DNA of 64,000 nt from Paludibacter jiangxiensis (GCF_001618385.1 NZ_BDCR01000001.1:1-64000); one strand, 5' to 3'. Shown: positions 28,853 through 37,750, counted from the stretch's first letter. Program-made: numbers and translations. Notes: generated by a model not told the origin, from the sequence alone.

Positions 28853-29623
28853 ATGGCTACAGAAGCAAAAAGCGAAAAAGAAATTTCAGTCGAAGAAAAA
28901 TTGAAAGCTCTGTATGAATTGCAAACAGTTGCAACAGAAATCGACAAAATCAAGACTTTGCGTGGTGAATTACCCCTTGAAGTTCAGGATTTGGAAGACG
29001 AGATTGCAGGTTTGCAGACCCGTATAGACAACTACACCACTGAAGTTCAGGAACTTCAAAAACAAGCAGCTGCGCACAAAGCCGAAATAACCGAAGCCAA
29101 AGCGAAAATTGAAAAATATACAGAACAACAGGACAATGTTCGCAACAACCGCGAATATGATTTTCTGTCAAAAGAAATTGAATTCCAGACTTTGGAAATC
29201 GAATTGAGCGAAAAACGCATTCGCGACGCACAGGCAAATATCACTTTCAAAAACGAAGAAATTGCAAAAGCTACTGAACTTCTGAACGAAAGAAATATCG
29301 ACCTTTCCCAGAAAAAGAGCGAACTCGACGAAATTGTTTCTGAAACCAAACAGGAAGAAGAAAAATTGCGCGAACGTGCAAAAGAAATCGAAGGAATGAT
29401 CGAACCCCGTTTGCTGACAGCTTTCAAGCGTATTCGCAAGAACGTTCGCAACGGACTTTCTGTAGTTACCATTCAGCGTGATGCTTGTGGTGGTTGTTTC
29501 AATAAAATCCCTCCTCAACGACAAATGGAAATTCGCCTTCGCAAAAAAGTTATCGTATGCGAGTATTGCGGACGAATCTTAGTGGATCCTGAAATAGACA
29601 CACCTTCAGAACCAATGGAATAA
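28853..29623 (+). CDS. Coiled-coil C4-type zinc-ribbon protein
   Basis: 256-residue cytoplasmic protein. Residues about 5-195 are a long charged coiled coil rich in E, K, Q and L (YELQTVATEIDKIKTLRGEL and later LRERAKEIEGMI). The C-terminus is a zinc ribbon with four cysteines (CGGCFNKIPPQ near 212 and VCEYCGRILVDPEI near 236). This is the architecture of the PF02591 family, found in most bacteria and proposed to act in nucleic-acid or translation-related roles; function here is not proven. It lies downstream of the Nif3-like gene with its own likely promoter and ends at a hairpin terminator. Confidence 0.88.
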   Translation: MATEAKSEKEISVEEKLKALYELQTVATEIDKIKTLRGELPLEVQDLEDEIAGLQTRIDNYTTEVQELQKQAAAHKAEITEAKAKIEKYTEQQDNVRNNREYDFLSKEIEFQTLEIELSEKRIRDAQANITFKNEEIAKATELLNERNIDLSQKKSELDEIVSETKQEEEKLRERAKEIEGMIEPRLLTAFKRIRKNVRNGLSVVTIQRDACGGCFNKIPPQRQMEIRLRKKVIVCEYCGRILVDPEIDTPSEPME

Positions 29624-29652
29624 ACGAATTTTATTCAACTTCAACATAACGC

Positions 29653-29704
29653 AAGCCTTGCATCCGTATATCTTTTTCAGATATCGATGTGAGGCTTTTG
29701 TTTT
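29653..29704 (+). terminator. Terminator of the zinc-ribbon gene
   Basis: Imperfect long stem: aagcct (29653-29658) with aggctt (29692-29697) plus inner catc/gatg and tatct/agata pairings, followed by TTTTGTTTT. It starts 30 bases past the stop. Confidence 0.75.
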
Positions 29705-29722
29705 ATTATTAATGTAACAACA

Positions 29723-30478
29723 ATGCAAACAATAGAAGAAATATTTTTGAACAGAACCTCGGTAAGACGTTACGAACGCAAACCGATTGAATCCGAAAAA
29801 CTGGAGTTCATCTACAAAGCCATTCAGAATACGCCAACCAGCTACAACGGCCAGCAATTTTCAGTTATCTCCATCACTGATCAGGACCTGAAAGTACAGC
29901 TTTACGAACTGATAGGACAGAAACAGATAAAAACCTCAGCCGTATTTATGGTATTTTGCGTGGATTTCTACAAGTTACAGCAATTTGCCGCAGCTACTGA
30001 CACTGAATTCCCCCGTTTTCAGGATACTATGGACGGATTTATGGTAGGCGTCATCGACGCTGCTTTAGCCATGGAGAATGCTGTGATTGCTGCCGAATCG
30101 CTGGGATTAGGATCCTGCTGCATCGGCTATACCCGCACAGCAGCTCCGGCAGAGTTGGCAAAAATTCTGCAACTACCAGAAGGAGTTTGCGTTGTTTGCG
30201 GACTATCAATTGGATATCCGTCGGAAAAGCCCGACCTGAAACCAAAAATGCCCTTATCGCTGGTAATTCACGAAAACCACTACCGGACAGACGACATCAA
30301 GCCTGAGTTATTGGCATACAACGAAGAAGTGACAGCATACAACGCCGTACGTGCCGGTGATAAAACCACCAACGACTGGGGAAAACACATACTGGACTAT
30401 CATCAAATCGCGATGAAGTATAACATTGAGAAATACACCTGGGATCAAGGATTTCATCTCAAAAAAGACAAAAAATAA
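29723..30478 (+). CDS. Nitroreductase-family NADPH-dependent FMN oxidoreductase (NfsA-like)
   Basis: 251-residue flavoprotein. The N-terminal NRTSVRRYERKPIESEKLEFI (quoted in part: SVRRYERKPI, residues 11-20) is the FMN-binding entry motif of the nitroreductase superfamily. The middle part AESLGLGSCCIGYTR (about 128-142) and the GLSIGYPSEKPDLKPKMPLSLVIHENHY segment (GLSIGYPSEKPDLKP, about 160-174) match the NfsA/FRP subgroup, which uses NADPH to reduce nitro compounds, quinones or flavins. The physiological substrate is not evident. ATG start. Confidence 0.87.
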   Translation: MQTIEEIFLNRTSVRRYERKPIESEKLEFIYKAIQNTPTSYNGQQFSVISITDQDLKVQLYELIGQKQIKTSAVFMVFCVDFYKLQQFAAATDTEFPRFQDTMDGFMVGVIDAALAMENAVIAAESLGLGSCCIGYTRTAAPAELAKILQLPEGVCVVCGLSIGYPSEKPDLKPKMPLSLVIHENHYRTDDIKPELLAYNEEVTAYNAVRAGDKTTNDWGKHILDYHQIAMKYNIEKYTWDQGFHLKKDKK

Positions 30479-30498
30479 GATAACACAACATACACATC

Positions 30499-30531
30499 TT
30501 TGGCTGCCGGGTTTTACATTTAGCAGCCAAA
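30499..30531 (+). terminator. Hairpin after the nitroreductase gene
   Basis: A 9-bp perfect stem tttggctgc (30499-30507) with gcagccaaa (30523-30531), 20 bases past the stop. The T-tract after it is weak and overlaps the rpe promoter region. Confidence 0.55.
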
Positions 30532-30535
30532 TTTG

Positions 30536-30543
30536 TATCTTTG
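30536..30543 (+). promoter_or_regulatory. -7 promoter element of rpe
   Basis: TATCTTTG directly after the nitroreductase hairpin, about 100 bases before the rpe GTG. Confidence 0.55.
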
Positions 30544-30643
30544 CACTATACAAATCCACATAACGAGAGATAAGCATTCATCGAAAGACTGAATAATCTA
30601 CCCGGAAAACTATCGGATCTAAACCGCTTTAACAGACAAAATT

Positions 30644-31294
30644 GTGAAAACTCTAATAGCTCCATCTATCCTTTCGGTTGATTTCAACAACCTGCAACAA
30701 TCAATCGACATTGTCAACCGCAGCGAAGCTGACTGGCTTCATCTTGACGTGATGGATGGCGTGTTCGTTCCTAATTTGTCATTTGGTTTTCCTGTGATCG
30801 ATTCGGTTGCCAAAACCACTCAAAAGCCAATGGACGCTCACCTGATGGTGATAGAGCCTGACAAATACATTGACCGGTTGCGTAAACTTGGCGTAAGCCG
30901 CGTTACAGTGCATTACGAAGCTTGTCCTCATTTGCACAGAACAGTTCAGGCAATAAAAAAGGCCGGAATGAAGGCAGGAGTTTCTCTCAATCCACACACA
31001 CCTGTCGCTCTTCTTGAAGAAATCATCAACGATTTGGATTTGGTGCTTATTATGAGTGTCAATCCCGGATACGGAGGTCAATCATTTATCGAAAATAGTT
31101 GTCCAAAGATTGAAAAATTGCGCCAGCTGATCGATACCAAAAAGGCTTCTGCGCTGATTCAGGTAGATGGTGGCGTAAATTTTGAAACCGGAAGACGACT
31201 AATCGATAGCGGAGCAAATGTATTGGTTGCCGGCAGTTTTGTCTTTTCGGCAAAAGACCCGATAGATACCATCAATAAACTAAAGAAACTCTGA
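30644..31294 (+). CDS. rpe: Ribulose-phosphate 3-epimerase
   Basis: 216-residue TIM-barrel enzyme that interconverts ribulose 5-phosphate and xylulose 5-phosphate in the pentose phosphate pathway. Catalytic and signature segments are present: APSILSVDF at the N-terminus, LHLDVMDGVFVPNLSFG (about 32-48) with the metal-binding histidine and catalytic aspartate, MDAHLMV (about 63-69), MSVNPGYGGQ (about 138-147), and VDGGVNFET (about 174-182) with the second catalytic aspartate. The start is GTG; no in-frame ATG precedes it and the N-terminus is as expected for the family. It ends at a shared bidirectional terminator. Confidence 0.97.
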   Translation: MKTLIAPSILSVDFNNLQQSIDIVNRSEADWLHLDVMDGVFVPNLSFGFPVIDSVAKTTQKPMDAHLMVIEPDKYIDRLRKLGVSRVTVHYEACPHLHRTVQAIKKAGMKAGVSLNPHTPVALLEEIINDLDLVLIMSVNPGYGGQSFIENSCPKIEKLRQLIDTKKASALIQVDGGVNFETGRRLIDSGANVLVAGSFVFSAKDPIDTINKLKKL

Positions 31295-31317
31295 TTATTG
31301 TTTCTTTGAATTCATAA

Positions 31318-31358
31318 AAAAGCCACAATCAAATGCAATACATTTAATTGTGGCTTTT
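31318..31358. terminator. Bidirectional terminator between rpe and the DUF2148 gene
   Basis: A perfect 12-bp stem aaaagccacaat (31318-31329) with attgtggctttt (31347-31358), with A before and T after, between convergent genes. Confidence 0.85.
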
Positions 31359-31380
31359 CAATTATCGATAAACTTAAAGA

Positions 31381-31941
31381 TTAGATCTTTTGCTCCAATT
31401 GTTGCTCCCGTGGTTTTCGGTCGAAGAATGGATTCTTGGAAGAGGCGCTCACCGGGATGGCATATATCGAGTGACAATCGGCCAAATAGCCCATTTCTTT
31501 TATTGCAAACCCTACCGAAAACATTATTCGGGTATCCACCCTCAAATCGGCAGCTGTAGCCACGGCCGAACCGACTGCTATCCCAAGGTCAACCATATTG
31601 ATTGCGCATGGCATGGCGTCGTTCTGCAATTTCTCGGCACAGGTCGGCACTCCGCAGTAACCGCAATTAAGGCCCTGAACCTGGGTACGGGTACCAATCA
31701 AAACAATCACATCGGCCTGAAGTATATTTTCCGAATCCCGTAGCATAAATTTCAGTCCGGTATCTTCGCCCTTTTGGCGCGTCAAAGCCGAAAGCCGCTG
31801 AATGTCTTCATCACCGGCCACCAAAGCTATTTCGACAATATCGACCCCCTTACCCTTTGGAGCAGTTCGGGCAGCCGTCATCATCTGTTTGGCTACCGAA
31901 ATCAGGTACTCCTTACGGCTTTCCCGTTCATTGATCACCAT
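31381..31941 (-). CDS. DUF2148 ferredoxin-like domain protein
   Basis: 186 residues from the preferred start (MVINERESRKEYLI). It has an N-terminal helical region and a central cysteine cluster (LNCGYCGVPTCAEK, CAIN) followed by a GSAVATAADLRVDTRIMFSVG segment typical of PF09918, a small family with a predicted iron-sulfur site whose function is unknown. An ATG 19 codons upstream (31998) would overlap the end of glgB by about 40 bases; starting at 31941 leaves a 16-base gap and matches the family N-terminus, so it is preferred. The close spacing suggests co-transcription with glgB. Confidence 0.82.
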   Translation of the reverse strand: MVINERESRKEYLISVAKQMMTAARTAPKGKGVDIVEIALVAGDEDIQRLSALTRQKGEDTGLKFMLRDSENILQADVIVLIGTRTQVQGLNCGYCGVPTCAEKLQNDAMPCAINMVDLGIAVGSAVATAADLRVDTRIMFSVGFAIKEMGYLADCHSIYAIPVSASSKNPFFDRKPREQQLEQKI

Positions 31942-31957
31942 ATCAAGCAATTTTAAT

Positions 31958-33982
31958 CTATGAAATAACAGGATCAGAGCCCTCTCGTTGCAACACAAGT
32001 GCAGAACGAGCAGGAATATAAAGCTTCAGCCATTCTTTATTATGCGATGCATGAACGGGATCGTACAACGACAAATGTTCTACCGTATCGTCGGACAACC
32101 CGAAGCCACCGAATTCTTTTGAATCTGTATCCAAGATAATTTTATATTTGCCCGGTTGAACTAGAATGCCGTAATCAGTATATGAATTTGTTGGATGAAA
32201 ATTAAAGACAAACAACAGATTCCCTCTTTGATAAGCCAGCATCTGATCGTTACTTTTATCCCAAAGCTGAAAAATAGGAGCAAGGTTAAATCCGGGAACC
32301 GATCGGATAAGATCTATCATCGCCTTATCAAAATCGCCCAGATAGTGATACATCAACTTTGTATTATCGACGAGACTCCACTGGCGGCGGGCATATTTAT
32401 GAGACCAGCCGTTTCCGGACCGCGGGAAATCAATCCACTCCGGATGGCCGAATTCATTACCCATAAAGTTAAGATATGCACCGTTTATTGTTGTCGCCGT
32501 AATGAGACGAATCATTTTATGCAATGCAATTCCCCGATCGACCTTAAAGGTAGTATCTCCTTTTTGCATATGCCAGTACATGTCAGAATCGATTAAACGG
32601 AAGATGATGGTTTTATCGCCCACCAGCGCCTGATCGTGGCTTTCGGCATAGCTTACGGTTTTTTCACCGAAACGACGGTTGGTTAATTCCCAGAAAATAT
32701 GACCGGGCTTCCAGTCTTCATCCTTCTTTTCTTTTATCGTTTTAATCCAGAAATCGGGAATACCCATGGCCATTCGATAGTCAAAACCAATTCCCCCATC
32801 ATGGAAAGATGCAGCCAGTTCGGGCATTCCGCTCATCTCTTCGGCAATAGTCACAGCGAAAGGATTCACCTGATGAATCACGCGATTAGCCAGCGTTAAA
32901 TAACAAATAGCGTTGTCATCCTGATAGCCGTTATAATAGTCAGCATAATTTGAAAAAGATTCTCCCAAACCATGGCTATAATAAAGCATTGAAGTAACCC
33001 CATCGAAACGGAAACCATCGAAATGGTATTCTTCGAGCCAATATTTGCAATTGGACAGTAAGAAATGCAGCACTTCATTCTTCCCGTAATCAAAGCAAAG
33101 CGAATCCCATGCCGGATGTTCTCTCTTGGCATCTGCATAAAAATATTGATCGGGAGTGCCATCAAAACGCCCCAAGCCTTCAATTTCATTTTTTACGGCA
33201 TGAGAGTGGACAATATCCATAATAACGCAAATGCCCAAGGAATGTGCCTCATCTATCAAAGCTTTCAGTTCTTCGGGAGTACCAAAACGCGAAGATGCCG
33301 CAAAGAAACTGGAGACATGATATCCGAACGATCCGTAGTAAGGATGTTCCTGTACGGCCATGATCTGAATACAATTGTATCCCATTTTGGCGATACGGGG
33401 CAAAATACTTTCGCGGAAAGAGTTGTATGTTGAAACTTTTTCGGCTTCTCCCGACATACCAATGTGACATTCGTATATCAGAAGCGGATCGGTTGTCGGC
33501 TTAAAGTCGGTTATTTTGAATTTATAGCGAAATTCAGGGCTCCATACCTGCGCACTAAACACCTTGGTTTCCTCATCCTGCACAACACGTTGCGCCCAGG
33601 CCGGAATGCGTTCCCCGCTACCTCCGTCCCATTGAACAATGAGTTTATAAAGATCACCATGCTTTACCGCTTTAGCCGGCAATTGAAGTTCCCAAACACC
33701 ATTATCGGTTTTCTTCAACTGATATTCGGAGCTTTGTTTCCAACCATTAAAGTCGCCAACCATAAAAATAGCAGTAGCATTAGGAGCCCATTCCCGGAAG
33801 ACCCAGCCCTGTTCAGTGCGATGCAAGCCGAAAAAGAGATGGCCGGTAGCAAAATCAGACAGATTTATTTTGCCGCCAGTCAGTTCCATTTCTTTATCAA
33901 TAGCGTGCTGATGCCTGCCTTCCAAAGCTGAAGAATAAGGTTCAAGCCATGGATCATTTTCTATGATTTTCAGTTTCTGCAT
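31958..33982 (-). CDS. glgB: 1,4-alpha-glucan (glycogen) branching enzyme
   Basis: 674-residue GH13-type enzyme that makes alpha-1,6 branches in glycogen. It has an N-terminal CBM48-type beta domain (about 55-150, FREWAPNATAIFMVGDFNGW), the catalytic barrel with DIVHSHAVKN, DGFRFDGVTSM (nucleophile aspartate near 327), TIAEEMSGMP (acid glutamate) and YAESHDQALVGDKT, and an all-beta C-terminal domain. The sequence resembles the eukaryote-like branching enzymes common in Bacteroidota. The ATG at 33982 gives MQKLKIIENDPWLEPY, the usual family start; an ATG 8 codons upstream (34006) is possible. It is in line with the YhcH gene upstream (54-base gap) and DUF2148 downstream. Confidence 0.95.
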   Translation of the reverse strand: MQKLKIIENDPWLEPYSSALEGRHQHAIDKEMELTGGKINLSDFATGHLFFGLHRTEQGWVFREWAPNATAIFMVGDFNGWKQSSEYQLKKTDNGVWELQLPAKAVKHGDLYKLIVQWDGGSGERIPAWAQRVVQDEETKVFSAQVWSPEFRYKFKITDFKPTTDPLLIYECHIGMSGEAEKVSTYNSFRESILPRIAKMGYNCIQIMAVQEHPYYGSFGYHVSSFFAASSRFGTPEELKALIDEAHSLGICVIMDIVHSHAVKNEIEGLGRFDGTPDQYFYADAKREHPAWDSLCFDYGKNEVLHFLLSNCKYWLEEYHFDGFRFDGVTSMLYYSHGLGESFSNYADYYNGYQDDNAICYLTLANRVIHQVNPFAVTIAEEMSGMPELAASFHDGGIGFDYRMAMGIPDFWIKTIKEKKDEDWKPGHIFWELTNRRFGEKTVSYAESHDQALVGDKTIIFRLIDSDMYWHMQKGDTTFKVDRGIALHKMIRLITATTINGAYLNFMGNEFGHPEWIDFPRSGNGWSHKYARRQWSLVDNTKLMYHYLGDFDKAMIDLIRSVPGFNLAPIFQLWDKSNDQMLAYQRGNLLFVFNFHPTNSYTDYGILVQPGKYKIILDTDSKEFGGFGLSDDTVEHLSLYDPVHASHNKEWLKLYIPARSALVLQREGSDPVIS

Positions 33983-34036
33983 GGAATTATTTTTTGAACT
34001 CAACATTAAAATAGTTGTGTAACCATTAACAACGGA

Positions 34037-34483
34037 CTACACCAACACTTTGATCACTAATTTACGGATAGCACCTTCACCAATACAAGGAGCATGGCCG
34101 TCGTGCGGAAAGAAAGCAACAAACTGACCCGGTTCCACTTTAACATAAGCCGAAGGTTTATCAGTAAAGAACGTAATATCTTTTGTTTCGTTATAGCCAT
34201 CGGGAGAATTCTTGCAATCACCTACGGGAAGGAATCCCATCGTTTCAGGAGCTGTTAACGGCAACTGAATATCAATATATTTTGCATGAGTTTCGATGCG
34301 GGCTGCCTCCGGTGTTTTACCTGTAATATCTGACACTGAAATAAACAGTTTGTCTCCATCGAGAACAATTTTACCCGCCGGAGCCTGTGTTAAATCATTT
34401 TGTTTTACATATTCAAATGCCTGATGAAAAAGTGGGTGCAGAGCTTCATACTGAGCGCTGTCTGCCAAAGATGCTAAAATCAT
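34037..34483 (-). CDS. YhcH/YjgK/YiaL (DUF386) family protein
   Basis: 148-residue small cupin-like protein of the DUF386 family, which includes EbgC and YiaL, proposed to act on sugars or sugar acids. Typical features: ARIETHAKYIDIQLPLTAPETMGF (seen in part: THAKYIDIQ, about 76-84), FFTDKPSAYVKVEPGQFVAFFPHDGHAPCIG (seen in part: GQFVAFFPHDGHAPC, about 119-133), with histidines that bind a metal in the family. The substrate is unknown. First gene of a likely three-gene unit with glgB and DUF2148, which hints at a carbohydrate role (inference). Confidence 0.9.
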   Translation of the reverse strand: MILASLADSAQYEALHPLFHQAFEYVKQNDLTQAPAGKIVLDGDKLFISVSDITGKTPEAARIETHAKYIDIQLPLTAPETMGFLPVGDCKNSPDGYNETKDITFFTDKPSAYVKVEPGQFVAFFPHDGHAPCIGEGAIRKLVIKVLV

Positions 34484-34558
34484 ATTGTAGTTTTTGTTTC
34501 GTCATGACAAGCATGACAAATAAGGATTAATGACAATTCGTCTAAATTAACTGTGTTA

Positions 34559-34589
34559 CAAAAATAGCATCTTTGAGTTACAACTGCAA
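34559..34589 (-). promoter_or_regulatory. Promoter of the YhcH-glgB-DUF2148 unit
   Basis: Minus-strand TTG (34587-34589), 20-base spacer, TATTTTTG (34559-34566). Transcription would start near 34552, about 70 bases before the YhcH ATG. Confidence 0.55.
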
Positions 34590-34763
34590 GCCTTAAGAGA
34601 GCCAATAATATCAATTTTTCAATCAGGAATGTGTTTATATTTCAATTTGCAAATTCAACACCCTCACAAAACAGGCCCACAACAAAGAAACGACCCCATA
34701 TTTTCAGATACAGCATCCAAAAACATGGGGTTATTTCCAAAATTAATGATAAATCCGGGATTC

Positions 34764-35444
34764 TTACCCCAAATTCAGCACCTCATCCACCGTAAAGTTC
34801 AAAAAGCGGTTTACCGGCTGGAGATACTTATAAAATTCGATTAATTGAGGCACAATTTCCGTCTGCGAATAGAATTCATCGGGAATATTTCGTCCGAAAG
34901 CATAGTGCTTATACTTGAGCAATTCGCCTTGCTCCCAATCTTTCGGGAACCCAAGCGGCACTTTTTTCAGTTTATCGTCTTCTCCATACATATCGGGAAA
35001 TACAGAGGCAAAAGGCTTGCCCGTAATTTCGAGCCACTCGTCGATATTCTCGTAAATAGCCTGTCGCAAGGCTTTCAAAACAACAGCATCGGGCATATAA
35101 ATACCCCCGCTGATAAATGAATTGCCTGGTTCGAGGTGCAAATAGTAGCCTGCCCGTGGACTTTTGCGCCCGCCTTTGGAAGCCATATAGGCTCCGAAGT
35201 GCGATTTGTAAGGCGTTTTATCAGGCGAAAACCGAGTATCGCGATAAAGACGGAAGATGCAATTTTTGGCATCCAACCCCTTGATTTCGGGATCGAAGGC
35301 AGATATTTCCTCAATAACATCCTGTGTCAGTTTCTCAAAATCTTTTTGCAACTCCTTGCAGTAATCCTTCTGCGAGGCAAACCACTCGCGGCTGTTATTA
35401 TCCCTCAACTGTGTGAGAAATTGTAATATTTCGGCTGTTCTCAT
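34764..35444 (-). CDS. DUF2461 domain protein
   Basis: 226 residues from MRTAEILQFLTQLRDNNSREWF. Typical DUF2461 (PF09365) features are NNSREWFASQKDYC near the start, IFRLYRDTRFSPDKTPYKSHFGAYM (seen in part: LYRDTRFSPDKTPYKSH, about 67-83), and YYLHLEPGNSFISGGIYMPD (seen in part: LHLEPGNSFISGGIYMP, about 101-117). Function unknown. An ATG 15 codons upstream (35489) exists, but a -7 element lies between the two (35470-35477), so the shorter form is preferred. Confidence 0.88.
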   Translation of the reverse strand: MRTAEILQFLTQLRDNNSREWFASQKDYCKELQKDFEKLTQDVIEEISAFDPEIKGLDAKNCIFRLYRDTRFSPDKTPYKSHFGAYMASKGGRKSPRAGYYLHLEPGNSFISGGIYMPDAVVLKALRQAIYENIDEWLEITGKPFASVFPDMYGEDDKLKKVPLGFPKDWEQGELLKYKHYAFGRNIPDEFYSQTEIVPQLIEFYKYLQPVNRFLNFTVDEVLNLG

Positions 35445-35469
35445 TGTTTCAGTGTTTAGTATTGAAAAA

Positions 35470-35477
35470 CAAAGGTA
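35470..35477 (-). promoter_or_regulatory. -7 promoter element of the DUF2461 gene
   Basis: Minus-strand TACCTTTG, 26 bases before the preferred ATG at 35444. It decides against the upstream ATG at 35489. Confidence 0.55.
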
Positions 35478-35546
35478 GAAAAAAAACAATGAGAATGGAA
35501 TGCATTGCTTTCTTTCCGTCGTCCAGAACAGCTCAGCAGAATCATA

Positions 35547-37682
35547 CTACAGCTTCCAGGTCAACGATAAATTAAGAATGCGACCTTCAATCGGAGCCCA
35601 GAGTTGCCGCATCTGCGGGTTGTCAAAGGTGCCGTCGAAGATAGGTTCGTAGCGACTCTGACGAACATTCATCAGGTTCTCTCCATTGAGCACCGCCGTC
35701 AGATGGCCAGCGCTATATTTCAGCATGGCAGCCATAATATAGTAGGCCTTGGTAGGTTGATAGTCCTGATTGATTTGCCCGGCCACCAGCGAATTTTCAA
35801 GGCCCACACTCCAGTTCTTACTCAGTTCATACATCATCGTGTTCGACAGGTTATGCTGCGGTGTGCAGATGGGTTGCTGGTGTTCGGCGTTGTAGAGTTT
35901 GTTGACATGCGTGTAGACATAACTGAGATAAACCTCCCAATCGCCCACGGTCAGTCGCATGTAGGTTTGAGCGCCAAGTGTCCGAAGAGCTTTCGGCGCA
36001 TTGTAAAGCGTCACGCCGGCAGTTCCGGGCAAACTGTCGACCGGAGAGTTGATAAACGAAGCAAAAAATGCCTGATTCAGGTTGATCGTCACATCGCCGA
36101 TGCGTTTCTGAAAATTAACATCAGCATTCAGCCCGTGCGAGCGTTCCGGTTTCAGCCCCGACACCGAAGTCAGACGGTTCAAGTCCTGTTCCAGATCGAT
36201 ATAGTTGAGCGGATTAGGAGTCATATAACCCAATCCACCGTTGACACGCGCCGTCCACTCCTTGCTGAACTTGTACATCACCGAAAGGCGTGGTAACACA
36301 AACCAGCCGTATTTGTTCTGGTAATCGACCCGCACACCGCTTTCGATAGTGAGCGCCGGCACCGGATTGTAGGTATTTTGCACAAAACCGCCGAGGGTAT
36401 TGTAGGAATAACCATTGAGAGGAATCAGAGCCGAACGGTTGTGAAACTGATCGCCATTAAAATTTGCTCCGATCACCCAGTTCATTTTATCGAACTGACG
36501 GAAATAAGAGAGCTCCGAATAATAAAGCAACTGGTTGGCCCGGAAATTATAATCGCGGGTGTCGATAGTTTGGTCGAGATTGCTGCCGCTCGCTTTGACA
36601 GTAATATTGCTGGTTGGCGACAGGTTGTTCACATATTTGGCCGTCACGCTATGCCGGTCCGACTGCGTACCCACGTGATAGTACGCCCCGTTGCCCGACG
36701 AAAGGTAGCGCATGTCCCCACCCTTTCGGTTGTCGAACGTTCCGGTATAATCCACGGTCAACGTGGAGCGTGGATCAAGGTAAAACTGGAATTTCGGATG
36801 AATCACCGTGCTGCGCACCCTTGACGATTCGCTCAGTCCGTCACCGTTCACATCCGTTGCCTGCCGCCAGGTCTGCCCGGCAAACAGCGTATATCCGAAA
36901 GTCTTGTACTTCTTCGCCATGTAGGCATTCAGGTTGGTCTCGTGCAACGACGTTTCGTTGATCGTAGCACTAAGCTCCTGCTGCGGCGTAGGGTCTTTGC
37001 TCACCAAATTGATGATACCGCCGATGGCATCACCGCCGTACAGGGTAGAACAAGAGCCTTTGATAATTTCGATCTGTTTCAGGTCGAGTGGCGGCACCTG
37101 CATTATACCGAAATTACCCGACAGTCCACCATAGAGCGGCAGTCCGTCTTTCAGCAACTGGGTGTAACGACCGTTCAGGCCCTGAATACGCGCATAGGTA
37201 TTACCCGACGCGGCGCTCACTTCCTGCATCTGAATTCCGGCAATATCACCCAGCAGGCTCGAAATGTTGCCCGGCATAATCCCATTTTCCTCTTGCGTAT
37301 CTTCCAGTCCCAACACCTCGATGCGGGTAGGAATGGCCTCGATGCGCGAGTTGGTACGCACCGATGTAACAGTTACCTCGTCGAGATGCTCCGATGCCGG
37401 TTGCAACAACACCTCCTGTAGACCGGGCTTGTCCACTTTGATTTCTGCTATTTCGTAGCCCACATATTGCACCTTGAGCAATGCCGGAAATGTGCCGGAA
37501 ATATTCAGCGTCGCAACACCCTTTCCATCAGTTACAGCGCCCGTCGATGTATCTGACACCGTCACGGCCGCACCGATTAACGTTTCCTTCGTTTGCGCAT
37601 CCTTCACGCTCACTGACACCTGTTGTTGTGCAAAAAGCGCGCACTGACACACCAGGCCAAACAGTAACAATAACTTCTTCAT
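35547..37682 (-). CDS. TonB-dependent receptor next to a two-component system
   Basis: 711-residue outer-membrane receptor. Signal peptide MKKLLLLFGLVCQCALFAQ; a carboxypeptidase-regulatory-like beta domain (about 22-95, GAAVTVSDTSTGAVTDGKG); a TonB-dependent plug (about 110-230, ISSLLGDIAGIQM, IEIIKGSCSTLYGGDAIGGIINLVS); and a C-terminal 22-strand-type barrel ending NGENLMNVRQSRYEP ... RILNLSLTWKL, with a terminal hydrophobic strand. The plug resembles siderophore/metal receptors of the FepA/CirA type; the ligand cannot be read from the sequence. It lies 106 bases downstream of the kinase gene with its own -7 element and an upstream element shared with the response-regulator gene, so control by that system is likely. 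Confidence 0.92.
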   Translation of the reverse strand: MKKLLLLFGLVCQCALFAQQQVSVSVKDAQTKETLIGAAVTVSDTSTGAVTDGKGVATLNISGTFPALLKVQYVGYEIAEIKVDKPGLQEVLLQPASEHLDEVTVTSVRTNSRIEAIPTRIEVLGLEDTQEENGIMPGNISSLLGDIAGIQMQEVSAASGNTYARIQGLNGRYTQLLKDGLPLYGGLSGNFGIMQVPPLDLKQIEIIKGSCSTLYGGDAIGGIINLVSKDPTPQQELSATINETSLHETNLNAYMAKKYKTFGYTLFAGQTWRQATDVNGDGLSESSRVRSTVIHPKFQFYLDPRSTLTVDYTGTFDNRKGGDMRYLSSGNGAYYHVGTQSDRHSVTAKYVNNLSPTSNITVKASGSNLDQTIDTRDYNFRANQLLYYSELSYFRQFDKMNWVIGANFNGDQFHNRSALIPLNGYSYNTLGGFVQNTYNPVPALTIESGVRVDYQNKYGWFVLPRLSVMYKFSKEWTARVNGGLGYMTPNPLNYIDLEQDLNRLTSVSGLKPERSHGLNADVNFQKRIGDVTINLNQAFFASFINSPVDSLPGTAGVTLYNAPKALRTLGAQTYMRLTVGDWEVYLSYVYTHVNKLYNAEHQQPICTPQHNLSNTMMYELSKNWSVGLENSLVAGQINQDYQPTKAYYIMAAMLKYSAGHLTAVLNGENLMNVRQSRYEPIFDGTFDNPQMRQLWAPIEGRILNLSLTWKL

Positions 37683-37713
37683 CTATTTGAACTATTTAGA
37701 AAATTTAATGCTG

Positions 37714-37721
37714 CAAAATTA
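37714..37721 (-). promoter_or_regulatory. -7 promoter element of the TonB receptor gene
   Basis: Minus-strand TAATTTTG, 32 bases before the ATG at 37682. The putative operator begins 5 bases upstream of it. Confidence 0.5.
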
Positions 37722-37726
37722 GAATG

Positions 37727-37750
37727 CAACTTTGGAGAAAATTGGGAATT
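37727..37750 (-). promoter_or_regulatory. Putative response-regulator operator upstream of the TonB receptor gene
   Basis: 24-base element, core AATTTTCTCCAAA on the minus strand preceded by AATTCCC, placed 5 bases upstream of the -7 box. The same element, with three differences, sits at the same distance from the -7 box of the response-regulator gene (39746-39769). Two AATT half-repeats are 7 bases apart. Confidence 0.5.

Noticed and set aside
34693-34731. accccat/atggggt hairpin downstream of the DUF2461 gene
   Set aside because: Only a 7-bp stem with a loop of about 25 bases and no T run; too weak to call a terminator.
35604-36296. 230-codon plus-strand frame antisense to the TonB receptor
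   Set aside because: Shadow of the receptor coding sequence with no family features.
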